Below are positions 17,497 through 27,410 of a DNA stretch of 64,000 nucleotides, in pieces. The notes under the pieces were generated by a model that saw nothing but the letters and a program-made list of their open reading frames with translations, was not told where the DNA came from and searched no databases. Within the stretch, counting starts at the first letter, position 1, and every line of letters begins with the position of its first letter. The DNA lies in contig NZ_CP133266.1 of assembly GCF_030915485.1 (NCBI RefSeq), forward strand, positions 3,290,001 to 3,354,000, read 5' to 3'. The position numbers and the translations under genes were made by a program. The DNA comes from Neobacillus sp. PS3-40 (lineage in GTDB: Bacteria; Bacillota; Bacilli; Bacillales; Cytobacillaceae).

Positions 17497-18429
17497 ATGA
17501 GATATGAAAGAAATCATAAACAGAAAAAAAAGAGATGGAAACCGATCTTGCTCACCTTGTTGCTACTAATTGTTGCTGTTAGTGGTTATGCTTATTATCA
17601 ATATCAACAAGGGGTTTCCCAATCATTAAAAAAAGTGGATAAAAAGGATCAAATTGTGTATTCATTTGAGGGGAAGAAAGATCAATACGGTGATACCAAT
17701 ATCCTATTGTTAGGCAGTGACAAACGGGGAAATGAAAGGTCGAGGTCAGATACCATAATGATCGCTTCATATAATGAAAATAAGGGAACATTTAAGCTAG
17801 CTTCAATTATGAGGGATATTTATGTTGCTATACCAGGTCATGGAAAACATAAAATTAATTCTGCTTTTGCCTATGGTGGTCCAGAATTAATGAGGCAGAC
17901 AATTAAAGAAAACTTTGGCGTTGATCTTCAATATTATTCAATTGTTGACTTCCAAGGGTTTGTGCAGTTGGTTGATGAAGCATTTCCAAATGGTGTAGAG
18001 GTAAATGTTGAGAAAGAAATGTCCACAAATATTGGGGTAACCTTGAAACCAGGGCTTCAAAACCTAGATGGTAAACATTTACTTGGATATGTTCGATTTC
18101 GGCATGATGCTATTGGAGATTTTGGGCGAGTACAGCGACAACAAAAGGTAATAAAACTCTTAGGTGATCAGTTGAAAAGTGTGAGAACCATACCAAAACT
18201 TCCAAAATTAATCGGTGTAGTATCTCCATATGTAAATACAAATATGAACACAACTGATATTTTGTTTATGGCAAAGGATTATTTAACCAAAGGCAAGGGA
18301 AATGTTGCTACCTTAAGAATTCCAATTGATAATAGCTTTACAGAACCCCGAATTAGTGGTGAAGGGGATATTTTGGATATCAATTTAGAAAAGAACAGAC
18401 AAGCGCTTGACAAATTTATGTCTGAATAA
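17497..18429 (+). CDS. LytR-CpsA-Psr (LCP) family cell wall ligase
   Basis: 310 residues. A basic N-terminus (RNHKQKKKRWK) and one membrane helix (about 17-36) precede an extracellular LCP domain. Typical motifs: NILLLGSDKRGNERSRSDTIMI, IMRDIYVAIPGHGKHKINSAFAYGG and YVRFRHDAIGDFGRVQRQQ, which hold the Asp/Arg residues that bind polyprenyl pyrophosphate. LCP enzymes attach teichoic acids or other anionic glycopolymers to peptidoglycan (TagT/U/V in B. subtilis); which polymer cannot be told here. No other wall genes adjoin it. Confidence 0.92.
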   Translation: MRYERNHKQKKKRWKPILLTLLLLIVAVSGYAYYQYQQGVSQSLKKVDKKDQIVYSFEGKKDQYGDTNILLLGSDKRGNERSRSDTIMIASYNENKGTFKLASIMRDIYVAIPGHGKHKINSAFAYGGPELMRQTIKENFGVDLQYYSIVDFQGFVQLVDEAFPNGVEVNVEKEMSTNIGVTLKPGLQNLDGKHLLGYVRFRHDAIGDFGRVQRQQKVIKLLGDQLKSVRTIPKLPKLIGVVSPYVNTNMNTTDILFMAKDYLTKGKGNVATLRIPIDNSFTEPRISGEGDILDINLEKNRQALDKFMSE

Positions 18430-18549
18430 AAAGATCGCTCTATAAGGTGGTATTTTACCAAAGGAAATGAAGGAAATTTGAATAGGCACAGGGAATACGT
18501 CCATAATGGGAGATAGGTAGGTAGGAAAAGGGTAAATGGAGGAGTTTCA

Positions 18550-19104
18550 ATGAAGAGCGAATGGAAGAAGGAAGGTCTGGAATGGGCAAAGGCATGTGGG
18601 ATTGGTTTGATTCTATTTGCTTTTATTCGAACATTTTTCTTCTCTAATTATTTGGTTGAAGGCGAATCGATGATGCCTACTCTTCAAAATGGCAATAAAG
18701 TGGTAGTAAATAAGCTGGGTTACCAAATAGAAGACCTACAGAGGTTTGATGTGATCGTTTTTCATGCAAATAAAAAAGAGGATTTTGTTAAGCGCATAAT
18801 CGGGTTACCAGGAGATAAAATTGTTTACCGTAATGACCATTTATTTGTAAATGGTAAAAAGTATGAAGAACCTTTTTTGGATATTTATCGACAAAAGATT
18901 TCTGGGAGTAAGCTTACAGGTGATTTCACATTAAAAGAGATTACTGGTGAAGAAACCATTCCAAATGGAAAGCTATTTGTTCTCGGTGATAACCGTTTAG
19001 GAAGCTGGGATAGCCGCTATTTTGGATTTATTTCAGTTGATCAAGTAGTTGGTAAAGTTGATCTAAGATACTGGCCTTTGGATGAAATGGATGTTCATTT
19101 CTAA
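18550..19104 (+). CDS. sip: Signal peptidase I
   Basis: 184 residues. Type I (S26A) signal peptidase that removes signal peptides from exported proteins. One N-terminal membrane helix (about 14-34) is followed by box B VEGESMMPTL with nucleophile Ser40, box D DFVKRIIGLPGDK with the general base Lys81, and box E GDNRLGSWDSRYFG near 145-158. Length and single anchor match the SipS/SipV group of bacilli. The B. subtilis sipV gene lies in the same neighbourhood upstream of addBA, but I cannot tell which paralogue this is. GGAGG precedes the ATG. Confidence 0.93.
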   Translation: MKSEWKKEGLEWAKACGIGLILFAFIRTFFFSNYLVEGESMMPTLQNGNKVVVNKLGYQIEDLQRFDVIVFHANKKEDFVKRIIGLPGDKIVYRNDHLFVNGKKYEEPFLDIYRQKISGSKLTGDFTLKEITGEETIPNGKLFVLGDNRLGSWDSRYFGFISVDQVVGKVDLRYWPLDEMDVHF

Positions 19105-19116
19105 GATAAACGAAAG

Positions 19117-19146
19117 AGAGTGCGATTTTAATCGTACTCTTTTTTG
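19117..19146 (+). terminator. Terminator of the signal peptidase gene
   Basis: AGAGTGCGATT / AATCGTACTCT hairpin with a T6 tail. Confidence 0.9.
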
Positions 19147-19266
19147 TAGACGAATATTCAAATAGACAATTTTTGGATTTCAAAATAGAGTGGATTTCCA
19201 AACGTTTGTGCCCCTTTTGTGATAAAATAAGGAACAAAGAGTTAGTTAGGAAACGGGGGCTAAAGC

Positions 19267-22200
19267 ATGTCATTAAGAATGTTAATTGGGCGTTCCGGTA
19301 GCGGGAAAACAGCCATCTGCCTGAATGAAATACAAAATAGGCTGATGGAAAACCCGGAAGGAGCACCGCTTATTTACATTGTTCCGGAACAAATGACATT
19401 TTTATCTGAGTATCGGCTATCAACGAATTCAGAAATTAGGGGAATGATTCGAGCCCAAGTTTACAGTTTTCCACGTCTTGCATGGCGAATTTTGCAAGAA
19501 ACAGGTGGAATCAGTCGTTATCATTTAAATAGTACCGGGATTAATATGCTCATTCGAAAAATAATCGAAGACCAAAAGGAAAATTTAAAATTATTTCAAC
19601 GATCAGTAGATAAAAATGGATTTATTCAGCAAGTAGAACAAATGATGGTTGAATTTAAACGGTATTGTATCCGTCCTGAGGAACTTAGCCAAGTTGGCTC
19701 GCAATCAAAGGTTTTGCAAGATAAATTGAATGATTTAGAAATTATTTATAAACATTTTGAAGAGTCAATCTTGAATAAATATATTGACTCTGAAGATTAT
19801 TTTCGCCTCTTAGCTGAAAAAATTGCCTCTTCAAGCTACCTAAAAGATACAGAAATCTATATTGATGGATTTTATCATTTTACGCCTCAGGAATATAGGG
19901 TTATTGGAGAATTGATGAAGCATTGTACACGGGTAACGATTGCAATGACGACAGATGAATTATATCGAAATTCCGCTCCAGATGAACTACACCTATTCCG
20001 GATGTCAGGGACTGCGAGCCATACCATTTGTGAATTGGCACAGATGGAGGGAGTTCAGATTGAAAAACCCATTCTGTTAACAGAAACAAAGAAATGGAGC
20101 AACCTATCATTAAGGCATTTAGAAGAAAAATTTGATGCAAGGCCATTAGTTCCATTTAAAGAACAATCTGCTATTAACGTGTGCCAGGCTGTTAATCGCC
20201 GCGCAGAAATTGAAGGAATTGCAAGGGAGATCCAACAATTAGTAAGAACGAAGGGTTATCGATATCGGGATATTGCAGTCTTAATTAGAAATGGACAGAA
20301 TTATCATGACATAGTTGAACCAGTTTTCTATGATCATCAAATTCCTTATTTCATCGATCAAAAACGGACAATGCTTAATCATCCTCTAATCGAATTCATT
20401 CGATCAAGTCTAGAAGTAATTAATGGTTTCTGGAGATATGAACCAATTTTTCGAGCCATTAAGACGGAATTACTATTTCCGCTTCAAGAAAATGGTACTA
20501 AGATGAGAGAAAAAACGGATAATCTTGAAAATTACGTCCTAGCATACGGGATAAAGGGAAATAAGTGGACGAAAAAGGATCGCTGGATTTTTAGAAGAAT
20601 TAGAGGGCTCGAGTTTGGCTCAAATACTCAAACAGATGATGAAAAAGAAACTGAGAAGGAATTAAATGAATTACGGACTATGATTACTGCTCCAATCTTA
20701 AGGTTATCCAGGCGTTTGAAAAAAGCTGATTCAGGAAGAAAGTTTTGTGAAGCAATCTATTTGTATTTAGAAGAATTAGATATACCTTCGAAGCTTGAAA
20801 ACTGGAAGATGGATGCAGAGAAAAATGGGAATCTTGTTAAAATGCGTGAGCATGAACAGGTTTGGAATGCAGTGATCGACCTTCTGGATCAATATGTCGA
20901 AATACTTGGAGAAGAATCTATTTCTGTAAAGCAATTTGCATCTATTCTAGAAGCTGGCTTCGACTCATTAAGTTTTTCACTAATCCCTCCTGCATTAGAT
21001 CAAGTTCTGATTGCGGACTTGGAAAAGTCTAGATTTTCCGAAATAAAAGCCGCTTTTGTGATTGGTTTGAATGAAGGAGTATTGCCCGCAAAGATTTCAG
21101 ATGATGGAATTTTAGCGGATGAGGATCGTGAAATATTAGGAACGTTAGGAATGAATGTAGCACCTAGCAGTCGAATACGTTTGCTGGATGAAAACTTTTT
21201 AGCTTATAAGGCTTTCACTACACCATCAGAAGCCTTATATATCAGCTATCCGCTTGCAAATGAAGAGGGTAAAGCACTAATTCCTTCCACATATATTAAA
21301 AGAATTAGAGAATTATTTCCAAAGAGATTCGAGCATTTTTATGTTACAGATCCAGCCGAGTTATTGGAAAATGGTCAGCTTCACTTCGTTTCTAACCCGA
21401 ACACAACTTTATCTTATTTAACATCCCAGCTCCAATTGAAAAAGAAAAGCTACCCAATAAATGATTTTTGGTGGGATGTTTATAATTATTATGTAAAAGG
21501 AAATTTGAAGCACAAAGCTCAAAAGGTTCTTTCTAGTCTGTTTTATTCGAACCAGACCAAAAAATTATCAATAGAAACAGCAGATGAATTATACGGTGAT
21601 ACTATTCAGGCAAGTGTTTCACGAATGGAGCTTTTTAATAGTTGCCCATTTAACCATTTTATTCGTTATGGATTAAAATTGCAGGATCGGAAAATTTACC
21701 GATTAGAGGCACCAGACATCGGCGATTTGTTTCATGCCGCATTAAAGCATATTTCTGAAATTGTAAATGAACAGAATATTACGTGGGCCAATCTATCTAA
21801 AGTGCAATGCGAAAAAATGGCAAAGCAAGCAGTTGATGCCCTTGCACCAAAGCTTCTAAATGAGATCCTGTTAAGCTCAGAACGACATCATTATATTAAA
21901 CGCAAATTAGAACAAATCATTACCCGAGCATCACTCGTTCTTAGTGAACATGCAAAATCGAGTGGATTTTCTCCGATTGAGTTGGAACTAGCCTTTGGAC
22001 CAAATGGTAAACTGCCACCCTTATCTTTTTCTTTGAAAAAGGGCAAGAAGATGGAGTTGGTTGGAAGAATAGACCGTGTCGATAAGGCTATAGATGAGAA
22101 TGGTAGTACTTTTTTACGGGTACTAGATTATAAATCAAGTGATAAAGAGTTAAATTTAAATGAAGTGTATTATGGCCTTTCACTTCAAATGTTAACGTAT

Positions 22201-22740
22201 CTAGATATCATTATGACTTATTCAAATGAATTGGTTGAGACCAAAGCGACTCCAGCAGGAATGCTTTATTTCCATGTCCATAATCCAATGGTCAACTCTA
22301 CAAAAATGCTGACAATTGAGCAAATTGAAGTAGAAATGATGAAAAAATTTAAAATGAATGGATTGTTGCTTAACGACCAAAATGTTATTCGTCTAATGGA
22401 TCAATCGCTTGAATCTGGTAATTCACAAATAATTTCTGCAGGGATTAAAGTAGATGGGACTTTAACAAAAAACTCGAAAGTGGCAAGTATGGACGAATTT
22501 GAAAATTTACGTCAATACGTCCGCAATATGTATGAAAAAACGGGTAATGCCATTATCGATGGAAATGTAGAAATCTCTCCTTATAAAATGAAAGATAAAA
22601 AGAATTGTTCAATTTGTCCTTATAAGTCAATCTGCCAATTTGATGAATCAATGGAAAATAATTGTTATCGCATTCTTACCCCGCAATCGAATGAAAAGGT
22701 TTTAGAGTTAATTGGTTTGGAGGTCAATGGAAATGAGTAA
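19267..22740 (+). CDS. addB: ATP-dependent helicase/nuclease subunit B
   Basis: 1157 residues (B. subtilis 1166). AddAB is the Gram-positive RecBCD equivalent: it resects double-strand ends and loads RecA after a Chi site. Walker A GRSGSGKT is at residues 8-15. The C-terminal RecB-type nuclease domain has the GRIDRVD and VLDYKSS motifs, and the Fe-S cluster Cys are all present: Cys793 (NSCPFNHF) and Cys1114, 1117 and 1123 (CSICPYKSIC). The reading frame overlaps addA; GGAGG for addA lies inside the end of addB, so translation is probably coupled. Confidence 0.96.
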   Translation: MSLRMLIGRSGSGKTAICLNEIQNRLMENPEGAPLIYIVPEQMTFLSEYRLSTNSEIRGMIRAQVYSFPRLAWRILQETGGISRYHLNSTGINMLIRKIIEDQKENLKLFQRSVDKNGFIQQVEQMMVEFKRYCIRPEELSQVGSQSKVLQDKLNDLEIIYKHFEESILNKYIDSEDYFRLLAEKIASSSYLKDTEIYIDGFYHFTPQEYRVIGELMKHCTRVTIAMTTDELYRNSAPDELHLFRMSGTASHTICELAQMEGVQIEKPILLTETKKWSNLSLRHLEEKFDARPLVPFKEQSAINVCQAVNRRAEIEGIAREIQQLVRTKGYRYRDIAVLIRNGQNYHDIVEPVFYDHQIPYFIDQKRTMLNHPLIEFIRSSLEVINGFWRYEPIFRAIKTELLFPLQENGTKMREKTDNLENYVLAYGIKGNKWTKKDRWIFRRIRGLEFGSNTQTDDEKETEKELNELRTMITAPILRLSRRLKKADSGRKFCEAIYLYLEELDIPSKLENWKMDAEKNGNLVKMREHEQVWNAVIDLLDQYVEILGEESISVKQFASILEAGFDSLSFSLIPPALDQVLIADLEKSRFSEIKAAFVIGLNEGVLPAKISDDGILADEDREILGTLGMNVAPSSRIRLLDENFLAYKAFTTPSEALYISYPLANEEGKALIPSTYIKRIRELFPKRFEHFYVTDPAELLENGQLHFVSNPNTTLSYLTSQLQLKKKSYPINDFWWDVYNYYVKGNLKHKAQKVLSSLFYSNQTKKLSIETADELYGDTIQASVSRMELFNSCPFNHFIRYGLKLQDRKIYRLEAPDIGDLFHAALKHISEIVNEQNITWANLSKVQCEKMAKQAVDALAPKLLNEILLSSERHHYIKRKLEQIITRASLVLSEHAKSSGFSPIELELAFGPNGKLPPLSFSLKKGKKMELVGRIDRVDKAIDENGSTFLRVLDYKSSDKELNLNEVYYGLSLQMLTYLDIIMTYSNELVETKATPAGMLYFHVHNPMVNSTKMLTIEQIEVEMMKKFKMNGLLLNDQNVIRLMDQSLESGNSQIISAGIKVDGTLTKNSKVASMDEFENLRQYVRNMYEKTGNAIIDGNVEISPYKMKDKKNCSICPYKSICQFDESMENNCYRILTPQSNEKVLELIGLEVNGNE

Positions 22741-25700
22741 GCTTACTATTCCGTCAAAACCAGAAGGCGTGTCATGGACTGGGGATCAGTGGAAAGCCAT
22801 TATGGCGAGAAATAAAGATATTCTTGTTGCCGCAGCAGCAGGTTCAGGAAAAACAGCTGTTCTTGTTGAAAGAATTATTCAAAAAATCCTTTCTCCTGAA
22901 CAACCGATAAATGTAGATGAACTACTAGTTGTTACCTTTACAAGTGCATCAGCTGCAGAAATGCGCCATCGTATTGGTGAAGCGCTAGAAAAGGCAATAA
23001 ATCAAGATCCCGAATCACGCCATTTAAGAAAACAGCTTAGTCTTTTAAACAAAGCATCAATCTCGACACTTCATTCATTCTGCATGGAGGTTATTCGCAA
23101 ATATTATTATTTAATTGATTTGGATCCAGGGTTTCGAATTGCTGATGACACGGAAGCTCAGTTGCTGAGAGATGAAGTCATGGATGAGCTATTAGAAACT
23201 GAATATGGAAAAGAAGACAATGAAGCCTTCTTCAATTTGGTAGATTCCTTTACTAGCGATCGTAGTGATGCTGCATTATGGGATATTGTGCGCCATATCT
23301 ATGACTTTGCTGGGGCAAATCCTTTACCAGATCAATATTTACAATCGATCATATCCATGTACGATGTTTCATCTACTGAAAAAGTGGAGGATCTCCCGTT
23401 TATGCAGTCACTCCTTTTTGATATTGAGCTTCAATTAGAAGGGGCGCGAGAAATGATTGATAGGGCGTTGGAATTATCGAAGACTCCCGGTGGTCCAGCG
23501 CCTCGAGCAGAGAATTTTATTGATGATCTCAACATTATTGATACTCTAATGGCTGCTAAGAACGATTCTTGGACTACCCTCTACCAAGCAATGCAAACAT
23601 GGTCATTTTCTAAAGCCAAAACGGTCAAAGGGGATGAATATGTTAAAGATTTAACAGAAAAGGCTCAAAAATTGCGGGATAAGGCAAAGAAAAAGACACA
23701 AGGGCTCAAAGATGAATTTTTTTCAAGAAAGCCAGAAGGCTTTTTACGCGATATGGATGAGATGTTTCCTCTTATTGAAACACTTGTTAACTTAGTGAAA
23801 GCATTTACGAAACAATTTGAAATAGTGAAGAGAGAAAAAGGGCTCGTAGACTATTCAGATTTAGAACATTTTTGCCTGGAAATATTGACTGGAAAAATGA
23901 CAGAAAGTGGGGAATTTCTTCCTTCAGAAGCAGCGCTATCCTATCGTGAACTTTTTAAAGAGGTATATGTGGATGAGTACCAGGATACAAATATGGTTCA
24001 GGAAACAATTCTGAAGCTTGTTTCAAAAGATGATGAAAAAAACGGTAACCTATTCATGGTTGGTGATGTGAAGCAATCGATTTATCGTTTTCGTTTGGCT
24101 GAACCTAATTTATTTTTAGAAAAGTACAATCGCTTTACAAGTGATGGAGAATTATCGGGGTTAAGGATTGACCTGGCTCGTAATTTTAGAAGCAGGAAAG
24201 AAGTAGTCGATGGAACAAATTTTTTATTCAAACAAATTATGGGAATAAAGGTTGGGGAAATTGAATACGATGAAGCTGCTGAACTAAAAACTGGGGCCTC
24301 GTATCCTGAAGACAAGGCATACCCTGTTGAGCTTATGCTGATTGACCAGAAAACGGGAGAAAATGAAGCTGAGGAAAGAGAGGAGCAAGAGGTTGGTTCG
24401 GAGATGGGTGAAATGGATCCAACCGAGCTTGAAAAGTCGCAACTTGAAGCAAGGTTGATAGCGAATAAAATTAAAGAATTAGTTGCAAGTGGGTCTCATG
24501 TTCATAGTACAAAAACAAATTCATCAAGACCGCTAATGTATCGTGATATCGTCATTCTACTCCGTTCGATGACCTGGGCACCACAAATCATGGAGGAGTT
24601 TAAGCAACAAGGTATTCCAATTTATGCAAATTTATCGACTGGCTATTTTCAAGCAACCGAGGTTGCAATCATAATGTCTTTATTGCGTGTAATTGATAAT
24701 CCATTGCAAGACATTCCATTAGCATCTGTTTTAAGGTCACCAATCGTCGGGATGGATGAAGAGGAATTAGCTAAAATACGCATTAACAACAAAAGAGGCT
24801 CCTTTTGGGATGCAGTTTCAGCATTTTGCAAAAAGAAACCTAGTGAAAATGAAGAAGCAATATATGAAAAACTTAGACCCTTTTATGATCAATTAAAAAA
24901 TTGGCGTTCAATGGCAAGACGGGGATCGCTCTCTGAATTAATCTGGCAATTATATAGGGATACACTTTTTTATGATTTTGTTGGTGGTTTGCCAGGTGGA
25001 AAACAACGGCAGGCAAATTTAAGAGCATTATATGATCGAGCACGGCAATATGAAGAAACGTCATTCCGTGGACTGTTTCGCTTTTTAAGGTTCATTGAAA
25101 GAATGATTGAGAGGGGCAATGATCTTGGAGCGGCCAGAGCACTTGGGGAACAAGAGGATGTCGTGCGCTTAATGACGATTCATAGCAGTAAAGGGCTCGA
25201 ATTTCCAGTTGTGTTTGTTGCAGGACTTGCGAGAACTTTCAATATGATGGATATCCGAAAGCCCTATCTGCTTGATAAGGAATATGGATTTGCAACGAAA
25301 TATGTTAATGCAGAAAAAAGAATTTCTTATCCATCCTTGCCACAAATGGCCTTTAAACGAAAGAAAAAAATAGAAATGCTTGCTGAAGAGATGCGTGTTT
25401 TGTATGTGGCATTGACCAGAGCAAAAGAAAATCTATATTTAATTGGAACTTTAAAGGATGCCGAGAAGCAAATTGAACAATGGAATGGGGTTTCTACAAA
25501 CCCCGAATGGCTTTTAAAGGATTATGAAAGGTCATCAGCGAACAGCTTCCTAGATTGGATTGGGCCAGCACTAATCCGTCATAGAGACTGCATTAGCTTA
25601 AAAGTTAATGAGAATAGTCCACTGATTTCTGAAGAAATCATCTGTCATCCTTCTACTTGGAAGATTGTGAAATTGAACGCTTTGGATCTGCGAAACCAAG

Positions 25701-26524
25701 AAATATCTCAAACCCAGGAAGAAGATCATTTCATCCAGAATGTTCAAAAGACAGAGGACGTGCCCATCCAATCGATATTCGCTGAAGAAATCAATTCTCG
25801 GCTTTCATGGAAGTATGACTTCCCAGATGCTTCAAACCATCGTTCCAAACAATCAGTATCTGAAATAAAAAGGCAACGTGAAATTTCGGATGATTATAGT
25901 GGGACAGATTTGGTGAAGAGCTTTAAGAATCCAATATTAAATCGACCACGATTCATGCAGGAAAAATCTTTGTCTCCTGCTGAACGGGGGACAGCGCTGC
26001 ATTTAGTGATGCAACATGTTGATTTTTCTAAACAGATTAACGAAGAAACGATTAAGGAACAATTAACATGGATGATTGAACATGAATTGCTTACAATGGA
26101 ACAAGGGCAAGTAATTGAGCCAGGACTTATTGTTCAATTTTTTCAATCTCCATTAGGCAAACGGATAGTAAATGCAAAGATTGTTAAACGAGAAGTTCCG
26201 TTTACACTTGCCTTGCCTGCGAAGGAAGTGTATATGGAGTGGAAAGATGAAGATGAACCTATTTTCATTCAAGGGGTAATTGACTGTCTATTTGAAGATG
26301 AAAATGGTCTTGTACTGGTTGATTATAAATCAGACGGCATTTCAGACCGTTTTAAAGGCGGCTTTGAACAGGCAAAACCAATCCTTGAAGAAAGATATAA
26401 AGTACAAGTCAACTTATATACAAAGGCAATTGAACAAATATGGAAAAGAAAAGTGTCAGAAAGATTTTTATTTTTCTTCGATGGAGCCCATGTATTGAAA
26501 CTTGATGAAGAAAAAAAACAATGA
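22733..26524 (+). CDS. addA: ATP-dependent helicase/nuclease subunit A
   Basis: 1263 residues. UvrD-like SF1A helicase with a C-terminal RecB-type nuclease; the 3'-to-5' motor of AddAB. Motif I AAAAGSGKTAVLVERI is near residue 39, the Q-motif WTGDQW near 17, the Walker B-type VDEYQDTN near 410, motif V/VI MTIHSSKGLEFPVVF and MRVLYVALTRAK near 820-900, and the nuclease motif GVIDC...VDYKSD near 1185-1205. ATG 22733 is preferred: GGAGG is 9 nt upstream, whereas ATG 22727 would be only 3 nt from it. sbcDC, which follows addA in B. subtilis, is absent here; gerP follows convergently. Confidence 0.96.
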   Translation: MSKLTIPSKPEGVSWTGDQWKAIMARNKDILVAAAAGSGKTAVLVERIIQKILSPEQPINVDELLVVTFTSASAAEMRHRIGEALEKAINQDPESRHLRKQLSLLNKASISTLHSFCMEVIRKYYYLIDLDPGFRIADDTEAQLLRDEVMDELLETEYGKEDNEAFFNLVDSFTSDRSDAALWDIVRHIYDFAGANPLPDQYLQSIISMYDVSSTEKVEDLPFMQSLLFDIELQLEGAREMIDRALELSKTPGGPAPRAENFIDDLNIIDTLMAAKNDSWTTLYQAMQTWSFSKAKTVKGDEYVKDLTEKAQKLRDKAKKKTQGLKDEFFSRKPEGFLRDMDEMFPLIETLVNLVKAFTKQFEIVKREKGLVDYSDLEHFCLEILTGKMTESGEFLPSEAALSYRELFKEVYVDEYQDTNMVQETILKLVSKDDEKNGNLFMVGDVKQSIYRFRLAEPNLFLEKYNRFTSDGELSGLRIDLARNFRSRKEVVDGTNFLFKQIMGIKVGEIEYDEAAELKTGASYPEDKAYPVELMLIDQKTGENEAEEREEQEVGSEMGEMDPTELEKSQLEARLIANKIKELVASGSHVHSTKTNSSRPLMYRDIVILLRSMTWAPQIMEEFKQQGIPIYANLSTGYFQATEVAIIMSLLRVIDNPLQDIPLASVLRSPIVGMDEEELAKIRINNKRGSFWDAVSAFCKKKPSENEEAIYEKLRPFYDQLKNWRSMARRGSLSELIWQLYRDTLFYDFVGGLPGGKQRQANLRALYDRARQYEETSFRGLFRFLRFIERMIERGNDLGAARALGEQEDVVRLMTIHSSKGLEFPVVFVAGLARTFNMMDIRKPYLLDKEYGFATKYVNAEKRISYPSLPQMAFKRKKKIEMLAEEMRVLYVALTRAKENLYLIGTLKDAEKQIEQWNGVSTNPEWLLKDYERSSANSFLDWIGPALIRHRDCISLKVNENSPLISEEIICHPSTWKIVKLNALDLRNQEISQTQEEDHFIQNVQKTEDVPIQSIFAEEINSRLSWKYDFPDASNHRSKQSVSEIKRQREISDDYSGTDLVKSFKNPILNRPRFMQEKSLSPAERGTALHLVMQHVDFSKQINEETIKEQLTWMIEHELLTMEQGQVIEPGLIVQFFQSPLGKRIVNAKIVKREVPFTLALPAKEVYMEWKDEDEPIFIQGVIDCLFEDENGLVLVDYKSDGISDRFKGGFEQAKPILEERYKVQVNLYTKAIEQIWKRKVSERFLFFFDGAHVLKLDEEKKQ

Positions 26525-26534
26525 TGTAAATAGA

Positions 26535-26573
26535 AAAATGACATAAACCTCTTATTTGGTTTATGTCATTTTT
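26535..26573. terminator. Bidirectional terminator between addA and gerPF
   Basis: AAAATGACATAAACC / GGTTTATGTCATTTT 15-bp stem with T-rich flanks, touching the gerPF stop codon. Confidence 0.85.
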
Positions 26574-26790
26574 AATTATTGCCCGCAATTGGCTGATCGA
26601 TTAGATTTGTATCTAAAACGTTTGTACCATTTAATCCATTATTCGTTACAATAATTCCCCCAGTATTAAAAGCTCCTTGACCTGCAAATGTCTTTGAGCC
26701 ATTCTTTGGAGAAATATATAAGGTATCTCCAAATTGGACAACACCACCACTCACATTGATGATTTGAACCGGGCCAATAATAGCTGGCAT
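26572..26790 (-). CDS. gerPF: Spore germination protein GerPF
   Basis: 72 residues. GerPA/PF family: MPAIIGPVQIINVSGGVVQFGDTL then KTFAGQGAFNTGG. GerP proteins lie in the spore coat and allow small germinants to reach inner-membrane receptors. The in-frame extension upstream of 26790 overlaps gerPE and is not used; AAAAGGAATG precedes this ATG. Last gene of the six-gene operon and a paralogue of gerPA at its other end. Expression in the mother cell during late sporulation is known for the family. Confidence 0.92.
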   Translation of the reverse strand: MPAIIGPVQIINVSGGVVQFGDTLYISPKNGSKTFAGQGAFNTGGIIVTNNGLNGTNVLDTNLIDQPIAGNN

Positions 26791-26839
26791 AGGCAAACAT
26801 TCCTTTTCATTTAAACTAACATTTTTTTCGCCACATATA

Positions 26840-27226
26840 TTATTCCTGAGTTTGTTCCTCCTCATGTGGAAGAAGCTGCCTGATATGCTTAACTCTTACC
26901 TCCATCGAAACGTTCTGGCTGTTGCCAACGTGTAAAATAGAGGCTGAAGACATCCCAGTAATCCTGATCTTTTTCACTTTAATGATAGGATTAAGATTAT
27001 GTGTCAGATAGGATATGTCCTCATCTATTGGTAAAAAAGGAATGGGTTCGGAAAAGACAGGATAGTTATAACTTCCTTCATTTCCTAAAAAAACCTCTTC
27101 TTCCCTTTGAACCGCTAAGGCTCGAGAGAGACCGTTAATAATACAAGAATCACCTAATTGGACAGTCGATGCGAAGGCAACAATGTCTAGCTTTAGAGTA
27201 TCAACGCAAGAGGATCGTTGCAGCAT
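26840..27226 (-). CDS. gerPE: Spore germination protein GerPE
   Basis: 128 residues. Begins MLQRSSCVDTLKLDIVAFASTVQLGDSCI and carries a second similar beta segment near 85-110 (IRITGMSSASILHVGNSQ), the pattern shared by GerPB, PD and PE. Structural component of the coat permeability system. The ATG is one base from the gerPD stop, so coupling is likely. The acidic tail PHEEEQTQE is family-typical. There is no membrane segment. Confidence 0.9.
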   Translation of the reverse strand: MLQRSSCVDTLKLDIVAFASTVQLGDSCIINGLSRALAVQREEEVFLGNEGSYNYPVFSEPIPFLPIDEDISYLTHNLNPIIKVKKIRITGMSSASILHVGNSQNVSMEVRVKHIRQLLPHEEEQTQE

Positions 27227-27227
27227 T

Positions 27228-27410
27228 TTAGGTCACATCCGGTGCTAATGGTACAAATGGTCCAATAATTAATGATTCTGCAGGTGTATCAAAGGTCGAA
27301 GCAAGCTGAATCGTTTGTGTATCACCAACCATAACTAATGATGAACTTGATACCCCGATGATACTAATGCATTCTACACAAAGATTACGGTTATAGACTT
27401 CATAAATCAT
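27228..27410 (-). CDS. gerPD: Spore germination protein GerPD
   Basis: 60 residues. The core ISIIGVSSSSLVMVGDTQTIQLAS matches the GerPD/PB-type repeat. It overlaps gerPC by four bases (27407-27410), giving an ATGA junction. Coat-associated, acts together with the other GerP proteins; individual biochemical roles are not established. Confidence 0.9.
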   Translation of the reverse strand: MIYEVYNRNLCVECISIIGVSSSSLVMVGDTQTIQLASTFDTPAESLIIGPFVPLAPDVT